The position numbers and the translations under genes are program-made. This document shows, piece after piece, positions 1 through 13,339 of a stretch of DNA of 64,000 bases. The notes below the pieces were generated by a model. It saw only the letters and a list, made by a program, of their open reading frames with translations. It ran no database searches and was not told where the DNA came from. The number at the start of each line of letters is the position of its first letter. Position 1 is the stretch's first letter. The DNA lies in assembly GCA_037957365.1 (NCBI GenBank), contig JARHVA010004908.1:603501-667500 (forward strand), given 5' to 3'. This DNA is from Torreya grandis (lineage: Eukaryota; Streptophyta; Pinopsida; Cupressales; Taxaceae).

Positions 1-984
1 TATGTTGACAACACTTGGATATATGGGGTATCTCGAGTTAACTCAGTCATACCTTCATTTATTTTTAAACCACTTCTTTTCCTTAAAGATTCTGGGACTT
101 CTAGTTATTTCACAAGTAACCACTTGTCCTTTAGTTTCCCCATCATCATTGGACTTATCCATACACTATAAACATTTTAAAATTTCATGTTGTGAACATT
201 TTACATTAAAATTTGATGCATTAATTACAGCTTATCTCTTATTACATTCTCATAATTTTATAAGTAATTTCTATTTAAATGCTCTCACCATTTTATGAGT
301 AACCATTACTTGTGCTCTCATCATTTTATGAGCTCATTATCATTCCAAGAATTACATATTTTAAACACTATGAATTACCAATTTAGTTCATATTTGGATA
401 CTCATATCTTGAGTTTGATTTTGGATTTAACCTAAACCATAATCTCACATTTACTTGTGTTAATGCTTTCATGAATTTAAGTGTCATCCCCCTCTTTTCT
501 TAAGCACTCTTTATTTTTACATAGAATTCCTATATTCCTCTACAAGTTAATCATGTTTTATTATCATCATTTTATTCTATCCCATATCTTAGGAGAACTA
601 CATTTGACCTAAAGATCACATTGGATCTTGCATCCATAGAACTATGTAGGAAACTTCCACTTGCCTAGTGTATCTAAAATTAGCTCGACTATCCCTTCTT
701 TTTCTTATATTCCCCCAATTTTGTTTGTTTATGTCATTGTCTCCTAAATCCTAAGGGAAATATTTTACATCTTGTTTGTATTATTATTCCGTATGTCCTA
801 AGGTAATAGTTTGTCATCATACTTTGTGTCATTGTTCCTTATAGCTTAGGGGCAACCTTATGCCATGTGATCCCATATTTTTTTACTTGTGTCATTGCTA
901 CCTAGCTTAGGTGTCACCCTGTTGCCAAGAGTAACACCTCTATTACACATGCATGAATAATTTATTTTTAATTTATACTAACAT
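1..984. other. AT-rich unassigned DNA
   Basis: No gene, RNA or mobile-element signature is visible on either strand. An ORF covering positions 2-298 (98 codons) is open at its left edge and has low-complexity, Leu/Ser/His-rich composition with no recognisable domain, so I do not call it a gene. The stretch is probably decayed transposon sequence that can no longer be assigned. Confidence 0.5.
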
Positions 985-1500
985 TGTGATTAAGCATTAT
1001 TTGTGTATTGTTGTTTGTTTATCTTAGTTTATTTATTTGTCTTTATGTGTTTAAAATAGATTGTTTACTACACTTTTATTTGTTTTTTTATTGTTTTCTT
1101 TATTGTCATTGTATTTTTTTTATTTGTCTATTTATTTATGTATTTTTTTATTTATCTATCTTTGTTTTTTCTCCTTATTTTGTATTGCTTATATTGTTTG
1201 TTAGTTTATAATTTATTTTGTTATTTGTTTGTGCCATGTTTGTTTGTTTGTTTATTTTGTTTATTGGTGTTTTGTTGTTTGTTTATGTTTATTTTTGTTT
1301 CATGGTGTTTTGTTGTTTGTCATTATTTTGTTTATTTTGTTTATTGGTATTTTTTTATTTATTTGTCTATTCTATTTATTTTTATCTGTTTATTTTATTT
1401 GTTTGTTTTGTTGTTGTTTCTTCATTTTTATTTTTTTATTTTTTCATTTTTGGCATTTTTATTTCTCAATTGATGTAATATTATTACATTTTATTTACAC
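985..1500. repeat. T-rich low-complexity block (TTTG/TTTA type)
   Basis: About 500 bases are dominated on the + strand by runs of T broken by single G, A or C, with many TTTG, TTTA and TTGT steps. Three overlapping frames stay open here (1138-1473, 1218-1478, 1229-1504) only because T-rich codons encode Phe, Leu, Val, Cys and Tyr. The putative products are hydrophobic low-complexity strings and are not believable proteins. There is no conserved repeat unit, so this is cryptically simple sequence and not a true microsatellite. Confidence 0.75.
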
Positions 1501-2014
1501 TTAAGTCTTGATTATCCATATAATGTATTTAGGTTTTAAATTTTTGTATTTAGTCTTACACTTGGTTTATTTTTTATATTTACATCTTGGGATTTGCTTA
1601 TTCATATAATATTCCTAGTTTGTTTATATGTACATTCAAACTAAGTTCTCCATTATTAGGGTATATATTTACATTTTAGTTTCACATAACTATCATGCAT
1701 ACTATCACAATTTAAATTAAAAACTCGGCATAAAGAGACTATCATAGTAATGCAATGGCAATTTTTGTCTGATATATCAAAATTAGCCAAATACCTAAAC
1801 ACATGCTTGAATCCGTGAGTAATAAACAAGATCAATAATGATTTATTATGTATTTATATATATTTTCACCTATGAATAAGCATATATATGAGTTATATAA
1901 ACATAATCAGATGAACAACTGATAAAACATCTCATAAACATGGCATAATCAATAAACAATCTAATTTGCCTTTCTAGGGCAAACACATTTTAAATCATAT
2001 GATTTAAACATGTG
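1501..2014. other. AT-rich unassigned DNA
   Basis: Nothing recognisable on either strand: no long reading frame, no repeat pair and no LTR ends. Confidence 0.45.
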
Positions 2015-2480
2015 AATTATTATAACCACCTTTGGTAAAATCATTATTTTTCAACTAATTTAATTATTACAACCCCCTGTGGGAAAATCATTAGTTTTAT
2101 GACTTAAACTAATGGTTATAACCACCTTTGAGTAAATCATTATTTTTACCAGCTCTACCTACCCTTCTGAGGAAAATGCCTACATTAGTGATTATAATAA
2201 AATTTGGGAAAATCATTGTTTCACATTCTGTTACTAATTATAATCACCTTTGGTAAAATTAATATCTATCCCACCACCCTACCATGGCAAATATATGTGC
2301 CATTGCTTATAATTGCATTTAGGAAAACTAGTGCCACACCCTTTGTTATTGATTAAACCATCATTGGGAAACTCAGTGACTCTTCCACCAATATTTTTTA
2401 TAAACATCTTTGGGAAATTCAATAAGTCAACCTCCATTACCACTAGATCATGTCATTTTACTCATTTTGAGGAAACATTG
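2015..2480. repeat. Degenerate tandem repeat, units about 45-75 bp
   Basis: A motif close to TTATAACCACCTTTGG followed by (T)AAAATCATT recurs at least six times between about 2015 and 2480, with spacings of roughly 45 to 75 bases and heavy divergence. The clearest units begin near 2019, 2063, 2114, 2190, 2235 and 2310; later ones (near 2360 and 2398) keep only the GGGAAA core. No coding content is visible. It resembles an old minisatellite, perhaps from a retrotransposon untranslated region. Confidence 0.55.
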
Positions 2481-4939
2481 GACAAATCTATTTGTTTCAT
2501 GCTCTAACAAGGGGGCATCTAAGGCTTATCGACCACTCTTTGGGGCATAGACTATTTATATTAATGATTTTGAATTATTTAAAAATATGTTACTATTATT
2601 TTGTCTCACAACACCTTATTAAATAGGGATAAACTATAGGCACTCGATTTTGGCCACTTTTAATGCCTGAACTAGGATTTAATTCAATTTCTAACACATG
2701 ACATAATTTAATATTATAAATCATCTAAATTTCCCAAATTGATGTAAGGTATTTAATTCCTCATAAACATGATGAGGATAGTTTATTTTGTGTATTATAT
2801 TGTATACACCAATAACCTAGTTTAATTTTAACCCTAGTCAAATTAAGACCTAGTTAAATATTAATTGAAAATATTTAAAACAATTACCAAAATACAAAAA
2901 TCACTAAGAAAGATTAATTACATTGTAGATATTAATTATATTTCATTAAAAAAATCTAAATCTAATTAGTGAATTTAATTTATCAAAAATAATTTTTACC
3001 AAATATGAAGTCAAAGTTCAAAACATCTAATAAAGTAATTTATTATTTCCTAAATATTCTAAAATTATGAGTCACAATCTCTCAAATATCTAAAGTGAGT
3101 TGTCATGCCTCATAAATATCTAAAACTAAGGCGTTAAGATTTCATGAGTGCTTTAACCCAACCCATGTTTAGCTTGACTCAACCTAGGTTATTTTAGATT
3201 CAACCAAAGTTAGAATTTAACATAATCTCCCTAGGGTTAGAGTTAGTTCTTAGAGATATAAATACAAATGCTCACACCATATGCCAACAAGATTATGTGT
3301 GTAAGGTTATCTATTGGATACCTTTAATAATGCATTATGAGTAGTGTTATAATGCCAAATTTATGTCAATATTCACACCAAGCCATAAGTGACAATTTGG
3401 AGAAGTGTTACCACCATGGAGAAGCATTGTTAGAAGACTCTAATTGTCATACATTGAGAACAAACATCCTTATTCCAGTAAGTAAGCATCAAATTTGGCA
3501 AAGGAGATAAATTAATTATGTTAATATCTCTATTTTATGATCTTGTTTACTAATTTATGATCCTATAGTTCATAGGCAAGAGTGTTTAGTTATCATGTAT
3601 TATTATGTTTTATTTTTTATCATTTGGAATAACAAGGAACTAATCAATGTTTATGTGTTCCTTAGATTCTTAAGGTACAATGTCATGGTGTGGGAAGGAG
3701 AAATTATATATAGTAAATATTGGGATGCTATGAAATGGTTTCCCTTGGATCCTTGGGAAAAAATAGGGGAAGGTGAATGGTGTTTTCCTATATGGGGTCC
3801 CATCATGAGATTATAAATGGTTGTAGGATCATTTCATCTATGTTGAAGGTTTTCATTGATGAAAAATATAATTCCCATTATGTATTAAATATAAAACTCA
3901 TAATCTAAATAAAAAAAGAGGTTAAGTGTTGAGGAATAATGGGAAGGAGTCTCAAAATTGATAGTGCGGGTGGAAACATAGACATTGCTTCGATCCATGG
4001 TGGGTGACACAAGATGTGTCTTAGGAAACCTATTGGAATAATCATGATAAGATCTACATAATTAATTTATCTCCCTATTGGATTTTAATTTGAATCCATC
4101 ATGAATTTATTTCTTGGTGATGAAATCCAAGCAGGTAGATCTTGGATAAAATTTATTTAATGCCTTTTGATGTTATAGGGTTTGGAGGTGTGTGAAAAAG
4201 ATAAATAGTGTGATTAAATTAATAAATTAGAAGTTCATATTTAGTCTATGTGTGATATTCTAAACAAGAAAACAACAAAATGAAAATTAAATTTATTAAT
4301 AACAAGATGAGTGAACTCCTTTACTTGAAGAGTACATAGTTAGTTTAGATGACCATGTATGAAAACAATACATAATAGAATTGACCAGATTAGTTATATA
4401 TGCTGAAGAAAGAGATAGAAGAACATAGTTGAATGAATCGACTGAGTATTCGAAGAAGGAAAGCAATCTATAGAGCTATGTTGATCTAGTCGACCTATTT
4501 TATTATAGGTTTACAATTTTATAGACTAAAAACTATGAAAAATAGGGCTATAAATAAAGAAATAAATGAATAAGATAGTAAGAATGAACTTAATAATTTT
4601 GAATATGCTAAATTTAGTTTTATACTATGTTATTCATATGATAATTTTTAGTATGTTTATAAAGTTGTCTGGGTCGATTGAGTTTAAAAACCTATATGTA
4701 AATTAGTGAACTAAGTTGAGATGATTGATTTAGTTAACTATGGTTGAAGATGACCTGGACATACAAATATAGAGTCAATCAGAGAAATTGGGTATGTTAA
4801 ACTTGTACATAGAATGTTATACTAATTTGATATATTTGATCCAGTATAGTTAAAAATGAAATATATAATAGATGATACTAAATGAAGGAATGAAATAAAA
4901 AATTGAAAGGGTTAGTTTATGTCAGGTTCACCATAATGT
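2481..4939. other. AT-rich unassigned DNA
   Basis: No domain, RNA gene or LTR pair is visible. The ORF at 3595-3816 (73 codons, Trp-rich C-terminus) matches nothing I know and has no supporting context. The stretch most likely consists of transposon remnants older than those I can delimit. Confidence 0.45.
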
Positions 4940-6185
4940 ATACAAAGGAAAGTGAAGCTAATCTAAAAATCAATCCTAGCTCAGAGAAGATAAATCACAC
5001 TAGCCTTTCTACTTTTTGGTATATTTAGATAATTGAGGTCATGACCAATATGGATTTGCTAGACCTAAGGGGTCTCTTACCACACAATATCACTAGAGAG
5101 GGTTTCAAAACTTCTATTCAAGTAATGCCATGTAATAACCCTAGATATGTCCTATATGATCTTATGAAAGTAAATGATAAAGTAAAGTAAATCTAATCTA
5201 GTGATCACCAAAGCATGTGGCATAAAACGGGGGTAGTAAACATAAAAGTAAACTTGTAAATAAGAACTCTAATAAAGTCAATGTAGAGGTAATCCTAATA
5301 CATGGAGAGAGAAACATATTCATAATCTACAAAATTCAAATCTATCTACTTAATAAATAGGAGTAATAGATAGGAATACTTACCTTGAAGACAAACCCAT
5401 CAAGCCTCAATCTATCCCTTAACCAATGGTGCTTTACAAGAGATTGTTGTGGTTTGTAAGGACAAAAAAGATAGGTCATATCTAGGATACATGACTTATC
5501 TTATGCATCAAAAGGACTTCTCCTATAAGACGAGATTATTCTCTCTAAGTGTAGTATGAAACCCTAAATAATGGCTCCTAAGGTAAAATGATGGATAAGA
5601 AAATACACAAATAAATGATTATCTTTGTCTCTCTCTCTCTCTCAATGAAATGGTGAAAATGATGTGTTTATATTACTAGATATATCCCTAAACTCTTTCA
5701 AAGTTTTAGTCAACCCAATTGACCCTATTATTTAATAAATAAAACACTTAAGTCCCACACTAGGTTGACCAAGGCTGACCTAATCCCTTAACATGCTTAT
5801 AATCTAAAAATAAGTTTGGTCCAGGATGACTTTGTTCAATAAATACAAGAAAGAGATTTTCACTTAGGTAGAGGCTATTTGAAGAGGTTAATTTCTTATA
5901 GGAGTGTTTAATGGAGGTTTCAAAGCTTAGGTAAATGTATAAGATAGGTTTGTGTTCATTTTAAGTGGTGGCATATGGAATAACAATCTTATGAAGCACT
6001 AATGGTCTTCCCATCCCTTTAAAGATACACCCTTTAAGGCATGCACTCAAAGAGATTGAGACTTAATGGGTTCCTATAAGAAATAAAACGTCAATAATTG
6101 ATAAAGTTTAAAAATATCATGTGTTTAAAGAACCCCTAGTATATCATTATATTGCATCAAGGTAGGCATAACATAGAATAATGTG
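4940..6185 (-). repeat. 1.2-kb dispersed repeat, left copy (possible LTR of an old minus-strand element)
   Basis: This segment is collinear with 47530-48735 in the same orientation. Shared landmarks include AGCTCAGAGAAG near 4979 and 47581, the block around AATCTAATCTAGT, CCTCAATC near 5405 and 48000, and CTCAAAGAGATTGAGACT near 6046 and 48610. Neither copy shows a protein domain. On the minus strand both carry a consensus-like 5' splice site, AAG followed by GTAAGT, with GTAAGT at 5378-5383 here. Their spacing, after removing the insertions between them, leaves about 6.7 kb of interior, so they could be the two LTRs of one ancient element. Exact ends are unclear. Minus orientation rests on the coding relic near 30 kb and is an inference. 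Confidence 0.5.
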
Positions 6186-6297
6186 GAAAATGATTATGGA
6201 CCAACTATAATTGTTAATATAATATATACCAATTTCACATGTTTAGTCATAGATAATGATATTTGAGTTAAACCATCCATAGCATATCTAAGAAAAG

Positions 6298-7528
6298 TGT
6301 AGACACTAAAATTGACATTTAATGCTAAAACAATGCACTTATGACCACCCATTTTGTATACTTAACCTATGCTAAATTTCATGGTTTAACACTAATATTC
6401 CTCTACTTATATATTAATGACCATCTCTTACATCAAATATGATAAGAAATATTCCTATTCCTCATTGTAAGTATCCTAGACTCTTTTTTTAACTAATTTA
6501 TACTTCTAGTTTGGTTGTCTCTATTCCTTAAATGAAATCACTCCTTCAAGATAATTCCATAAGCTAGTCATGTTTAAATCCACTAATTTCATCCTCCCTC
6601 TAATTAAAGGCTAGTTTAAAAAATTCAAATTCATCCCAATGGGTCATTTCACATGTTTCATAATCCAAATTTGAGGAAATATCAAAAGGTCCACTACATA
6701 AAATCATTTTTCTACTCATTTGTTCACTAGATGACTTAAAGTCTTATATCAATAAAATCACCAGAATATCTAACTATACATTGATAAGAATTTACCTGTC
6801 ATTCCTAATTTTGAGTTTGTATATCCTAAGAATCCATAAATTAGGTTTGAATAAAACAATAAGTCACAAATCATTTTGTCAATCACATAATCACACTAGG
6901 ATTACATGAGCATATAGTGTTTAACAAGTATTGTACACACACCACCATAGCATGTGATAACTACATGGATTTTGATTCAATTTTAGTGTATTGGTATGTA
7001 AGAAACACCTAACACTTGAGGTGTTAAGGTTAAGCACAATCCAAAGCCCTTGATCATTACCAGAAATTTACAATAGGTGTTGCCTCTTGTCATTGAGTAA
7101 GGGATTGAGTGAAGAATAAGGCACACAATAAATCTCATAGTGAAGCAAAGGAATTTGAAAAGACACACGTGACCTGTAGGTGAAGGAAATTATATCATAA
7201 TTTACATAGTGTTTGAAAACCATAAAGGATGAAGTTGATTGATATAGACATTAATATGTGTAGGCCAAGTCCAAATAATTAATATTCTTATTCCCAGTTC
7301 ATAATAACCTCACACAGCCACATAATTAGTTTATAGTCACTATAAAAATCCTATATACATGACTCTAGTTAAGTGATTTATATTTTAGTACTTTCCCATT
7401 TTAGCACATTTCTAACAATAGTAATCTAAAAATCAATTTATGTCTGATTTTTATATATCTTATGCATTATAATTTACTTAACAGTTTATCTTAATTATAT
7501 TAACCCCTTAATCTAAATTTAAATAAAT
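6298..7528 (+). repeat. 5' LTR of gypsy element A
   Basis: The 1231-bp repeat begins TGTAGACACTAAAATTGACA and aligns end to end with 27269-28508. Shared blocks include GCACTT then ATGACCACC near 6337, GCATGTGATAACTACATGGA near 6949, GTGTATTGGTATGTA near 6987, GGCCAAGTCCAAATAAT near 7264 and TTAACCCCTTAATC near 7500. A minus-strand ORF at 6983-7168 inside it has no counterpart in the other LTR and is not called. Confidence 0.8.
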
Positions 7529-8129
7529 AAATTTGTTGAACTTACCATGAACTCGCATCCTTATAGAGCATTGCAAGACCTAGATTGTCCTAAGGTTTCC
7601 TTCCATCCTTTTTAACATTTTTATTATGTTTTTAGATTTCATATCTTATAATAATCATGAATATAATGACTAGCTCTATCTATTATTTCTTGCTTAAAAT
7701 TTTCTTGATTTTTTTACATGTCTGATTATAATATTTAAACTATTTTAGATTAATGTAAGTTTATGGCTTCATAACTTAATGGAAAATATAAAATTTAAAA
7801 TAAATCAAGAAAATAATAATAAAAAACTTCAAATTCCCCTAGATTATTATTGTTGCATTACTAATTTTGAGATACCACTAATTACTACTAGATGTCAGAG
7901 GATTTAGATGGTTATTATTATTTCTCTTTCCCCTAGACTTCTCAACTATTTTACATCGTATATTATATCTAATATTCTACCTAGGTTTATCATATATGTT
8001 ACAATATATGTTATTCTCACTAAATGAGGTTGGGTGCCCCATTGGGCAAGGTGAGAGGAATGTACTCAAGAAGTCCCTCTTCATCCCCAATGAAATCCAA
8101 TAGGATTAGTTAATCAATAAAACTAGTAT
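7529..8129 (+). other. Leader region of gypsy element A
   Basis: This follows the 5' LTR and precedes the first recognisable coding sequence. The primer binding site should lie at its start, but the sequence there (around TTGTTGAACTTACCATGAAC) does not match a tRNA 3' end that I can name. A normal gag needs well over 1 kb, so most or all of gag has been lost. Confidence 0.45.
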
Positions 8130-8635
8130 GATATTATTGATTAATCAAGGAATACACCATATAATATTTCTATATTAGAATTGATTCAAAAAGCTACCAT
8201 TTTCAAGGATATTTTGTATCAACCATTGAATCATACATCTATGACATGTGACATAGAGCCTTATTATTTTGCATTGATTCTAAATAATTTGAAAGATGTT
8301 GAGGATGTTATATTTTGTAAATGATGATTTTCATACTTAGTCTACTATTTATTAGAATCTTCACTTTTTTATACAAGTTTAAATAGAAAATACAATAATC
8401 AAAAGGGTTTTTATAGATAATGGTTCAAGATCAAATATTTACAATATTACATTTTTGTAAACAATGGGAATTAATATGTATTTTATTCAAAACAAATATA
8501 AGAATATCCATGGATTTGTTAATGTGCCTCACCAAGCTTTATGTTATATCACTTTGGATATCAAGATAGGGCAAAAAATGTTATCTACATAGTTTTAAGT
8601 AATGCATAATAAATTTCACTATAATTTACTATTGG
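8130..8635 (+). pseudogene. Tat-like aspartic protease, upstream part (split by insertion)
   Basis: Translation with a few stops and a shift reads as the Tat gag-pol protease region: a helix with IQKATIFKDIL near 8175, then KRVFIDNGSRSNIYNI near 8403-8450, where DNGS corresponds to the D-[ST]-G-type active site of pepsin-like retroelement proteases. GFVNVPHQALCYITLDIKIG follows near 8516-8570 and FHYNLLL at 8616-8634. The frame is cut within the LLLG motif by the element at 8636. The reading continues after 19096 in the correct frame once one copy of the 5-bp duplication is removed. The enzyme would process the Gag-Pol polyprotein; it is inactive here because of stops and the insertion. Confidence 0.7.
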
Positions 8636-8694
8636 TGTTCGGTTGGTTGATCCGCAAGTTATTTTTATTAGTTAATTTTATTTTTATAAGGGAA
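8636..8694 (+). repeat. 5' LTR of the gag-only element, first 59 bases
   Basis: The sequence aligns with the first 60 or so bases of the 3' LTR at 18826, sharing GGTTG-TTGA, AAGTTATTTT, TTAGTTAATT and GGGAATG. Copia element 1 interrupts the LTR here, and its remainder resumes at 16064. Confidence 0.8.
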
Positions 8695-9787
<1,093 letters not shown>

Positions 9788-9789
9788 AT

Positions 9790-9803
9790 TGGTATCAAAG
9801 CAG
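9790..9803 (+). promoter_or_regulatory. Primer binding site of copia element 1 (initiator tRNA-Met)
   Basis: TGGTATCAAAGCAG lies two bases after the 5' LTR end. It differs from the standard plant copia site TGGTATCAGAGC by one G-to-A change in the shared part. It primes minus-strand DNA synthesis by pairing with the 3' end of initiator tRNA-Met. Confidence 0.9.
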
Positions 9804-9849
9804 ATTCTTTTTGAAAAAGTTTTCTAGCTTGAAGGTATATTAGGAAAGC

Positions 9850-11700
9850 ATGATGGTTGGATCACATGAAGGTTTTTATATAAATAAGTAACCTTTGTTT
9901 AAAAGGACAAATTATGAATTTTGGAGCATAAATATGAAAACTTATTTGATGGCCCTTAGATTCAACATTTGGCAAGTAGTGGTGAAAGAATATGAAGATC
10001 CACAGACACTTGTAACTACTCCATCATAAAAGAAGGCAAGTTAAAATAATGCTAAATATTTAAATTATATTTTATGTGGTTTATGTGAATCAAAATTTGT
10101 TAAAGTTATGTAATATAAATCTATTCATGAAACTTGGGTAAAACTTGAGAATATTTACAAAGGTGATGGAAAGGTTTAGCAAGCTAAGCTTCAAACATTC
10201 AGAAGATATTTTTATAGTTTGAAGATGGAAGAGGAAAAGAATATAGCAAGTTATTTTTGTGGGTTGATCAAATATTTGATGGGATTCAAGGTCTTGAATA
10301 AAAGTTAGAACAATCAATTGTAGTTCAAGAAGTTTTGAGATCTATACCATTGAGATATGATGCAAAAGTTTTAGAAATTAAAGAGATGAAAAATTTAGCC
10401 AAGCTAAAGATGGATGAACTACATGGTATTATTATGGCATATGAGATACATAATAAACAAGAAAAATCCTCAAAGAGACAAGTTTCTTTCAATACATTAA
10501 AGAAAGAGAAGGTTAAGATTCAAGAATCAGGTGACAGTTGTAGAGATGATGAAGATGAAAATGGAGCTCTATTCATTCGCAAGCTGAAAAAGGGCATAGG
10601 TAAATATCAAGGAAAATTATCTTTTAAATATTTTAATTATGGAAATATTAGACATTTTGTAGCTAAGTGCCCAAATAAGGGTAATGGTGATAATGAAGAA
10701 GGAAAGTCTATATAAAAGAAAAATTTTAAAGGAAAATTCAAGAAGGGATTCTAGAAGAAGAGTTTATATTCTAAAGATCCTAGCTTAGCTAAAGATAGTG
10801 GAGTCAGTGATTCAAAATAAGAAGGGATTCTATTCATGGCCATACATGAATATGCCTCTACAAGAAAAAGTATATATGATCAAGAAGAAGAATAAGATGA
10901 AACCAAAGTGAATCTGGAAGGAGAACTCATTTTTTCCTTAGAAGAGTTAAAATCTCTTGAGAAGAATTGAAGATTAAAGTTCCAGATTGAGAAAAATGAA
11001 AAGGATTCAAAGGAAAAAATTGAAGATCTACAAGCAAACTTTTAATAAGCCAAGAAGAATGAAGAATATCTAATGGCATAGTTTTAAAAATTAAGTGAAG
11101 AATGTGAAATGTATGTTATTTAAATTGCTTTTTTAAAAGTATATCTTGAGAAAAAAAATAAAGTAATCAATGATAGAGTAGCCAATGATTCAAAAGTCTA
11201 TAATAACACTAATATGTTGAATAAGATATTAGAAATCCAAAGATCAATATCAGATAAGATAGATATTATATTTGAAAAAGGGAAAGAGGAGGCCACTACT
11301 TTCATAGACAAGGAAAAAGAAAAGAGTGATATTGATGCTCTTACAAAAGAGGAAATCAAAAGGGAAAAAGTTAAGAATACAGAAGACATTTCAAATAAAG
11401 AAGATTGGAAAGAAGAAAGATACAAAAGGTAATTAGGTCAGAGATACAAAAATAGTTCCTATTTTTATGGTTATTATTTTTATTGTAATGGATATGGTCA
11501 TAAGAAAATAGAATGTCAAAAAATGGCCAAAAATTTTAGAAATAAGGAGAAGAAAAGTCATGCAAAGTCAAGTAGAAGCCACAACTCTTTTGCTCCTCTA
11601 TAAAGCTTTAATGAAGAGGCCATAATATGTTACAAGTAAAATAACTTTAGACACATATCTTGGTAATGTAGAAGTGTGTTTGAGTCAGTTAAGAAGGACT
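9850..11700 (+). pseudogene. Copia element 1 gag (nucleocapsid) relic
   Basis: The reading starts at the ATG at 9850 (MMVGSHEGFY), with the usual copia gag features: FWSINMKTYLMA near 9918 and a helical region to about 10250, where a frameshift occurs. The best-preserved stretch is 10335-10715 (126 codons), with LRSIPLRYDAKVLEIKEMKN at its start region. Three zinc-knuckle-like segments follow: near 10620-10680 (Cys positions partly changed to Phe/Asn, ending AKCP), near 11480-11520 (YCNGYGHKKIEC) and near 11629-11675 (CYK-stop-NNFRHISW). Between the first and second lies a long Lys/Glu-rich coiled-coil stretch, with an open piece at 11214-11432. Gag packages the element RNA. Many TAG/TAA stops make it non-functional. 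Confidence 0.85.
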
Positions 11701-11819
11701 AGAGTTTCAAGGCTCCATTCATCAATAAGAAAGTTTAGATAGGTTCATGATAGAATAAACAACCTAAAAAATCTATGTTGGTACAGATAGCTTTGCATGT
11801 AAGAAATGAAGAAAAGATA

Positions 11820-13020
11820 CAGTTAATTGATATTAGATTTTCAAGACACATGATATGATAAAAAATAAAGTTCATAACCTTGGATAAGATCAATGGTGGC
11901 ATAGTGAAATTTAAAGACAATACTACTACCAAAATTGCCAAAAAATGTACACTAATTTTGGATAATGGTAGAACTAAAATTGAAAATGTTTTGTATGTAG
12001 AAAGTATTAAGAATAATATTTTAAGTGTAATTAAAATGTGTGATTATGGGAACACACTAAATTTTTATGCAGAAGGTTGTGAAATTAGGAGAAAAGATTA
12101 AGATGTGTTGGTTGTAGATGCTTAGAGAATAGGCAATAATTTGTATATGATATTAGAAATCAAAGGTTAAAGATATTATTTGAGTAAGATTAAAGAAATT
12201 TGGCTATGGCATAGAGAATGGGAAACATTAATTTTGAAAATATTATCAACATCAGCAAGAAACAAGTAGTCAAAAATCTTCCAAAGATTACAAAGCCCTC
12301 TGACACACTTTGTGAACCTTGTCATCACGAAAAGTAGGTCAGAAGGTGGTTCCAAACAAAAGAATACTCAACCACTCAGATGCTAGATCTTTTTTACACT
12401 GATCTATGTGGACCTGTGAGAAATCAAGGTACTCAAGGTGAGAAATATTTCATGTTGCTTATTGATGATTTTTCATGTATGACTTAGGTAATGTTTTTAA
12501 AGAAAAAATTAGAAGCTTTCAGACATTTCAAAACATTAGTTTAAAATCAAACCAATTTAAAGATTAAGTTTATAAGATTAGATTAAGGAGGAAAATTCAT
12601 GTTAGATTAATTTATTGAGGTTTGTGAAGACCATGGAATAAAGAGACATTATTCAGCAGTCAGAACTCCATAGCAAAATGGAGTAGTTGAGTAGAGAAAC
12701 AAAATAGTTTAGGAGATGGTGAGGATAATGCTAAATGAATCCAAGATACCAGATAAATATTAGAGAGAGAAAGTTGCTATAGCAATGCATATTTAGAATA
12801 GAGCATTATTGAGAGTCAATAGTGATAAGACTCCTTATGAGCTATGGAAAGACAAACTAACAATAATTTATTATTTCAGATTTTTGGGTAGTAGATGATT
12901 CATAAAGAGAATCGATGAAAAATGTGGTAAGTTTGAATCTAGAGTAGATTAAGGTATATTTCTTGGTTATTCTTGCAAATTAAAGGTTATAAATGTTATA
13001 ACAAAAGAACCAAGATAATT
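11820..13020 (+). pseudogene. Copia element 1 protease and integrase relic
   Basis: Near 11832 the protease active-site neighbourhood reads DIRFSRHM, where copia elements normally have D-S-G before CSRHMTG, so the catalytic motif is degraded. An open piece at 11880-12101 follows. The integrase zinc-binding region includes IWLWHRE near 12190 and LCEPCHHEK near 12307. The catalytic core shows LFYTDLCGP near 12388 (first Asp), FIRLD then GGKF near 12570-12595 (second Asp) and HYSAVRTP, stop, QNGVVE near 12648-12690 (Glu). Between 12330 and 12800 I read seven TAG, three TAA and no TGA in frame, all at expected Gln or Trp positions or explainable by C-to-T change. The enzyme would insert the cDNA into the host chromosome. 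Confidence 0.9.
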
Positions 13021-13339
13021 ATTAAAAGTCCAAGTGTCAGGATAGAAGAAGATGGAACATAAAGAATCAGTGATCCAGTAAACATTCCTAAAATTATTGA
13101 AGAGGAAGATTTTGAAGAATCAAATGAATATGAGAAGAAGAATAAAAAGGAAACCAAAACCCCATCTAAATATGTCAAGATAAATCATAATGAAATTGAC
13201 ATCATTGGGGACATAAATGAAGGAATTCACACCATAAGAATGATGGTAAATGAATCTAAGAAAGTTAGATTATGTTTGTTATCCAAGATTCAACCCAAAA
13301 CATTCTTTAGAAGCTAGACATGATAAGCATTAGGTTAAG

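Noticed and set aside
2..298. 98-codon ORF at the left edge
   Set aside because: No domain, AT-rich chance composition and no supporting neighbours.
1138..1504. Overlapping hydrophobic ORFs that look like membrane proteins
   Set aside because: Three frames are open at once over T-rich low-complexity DNA; composition explains them.
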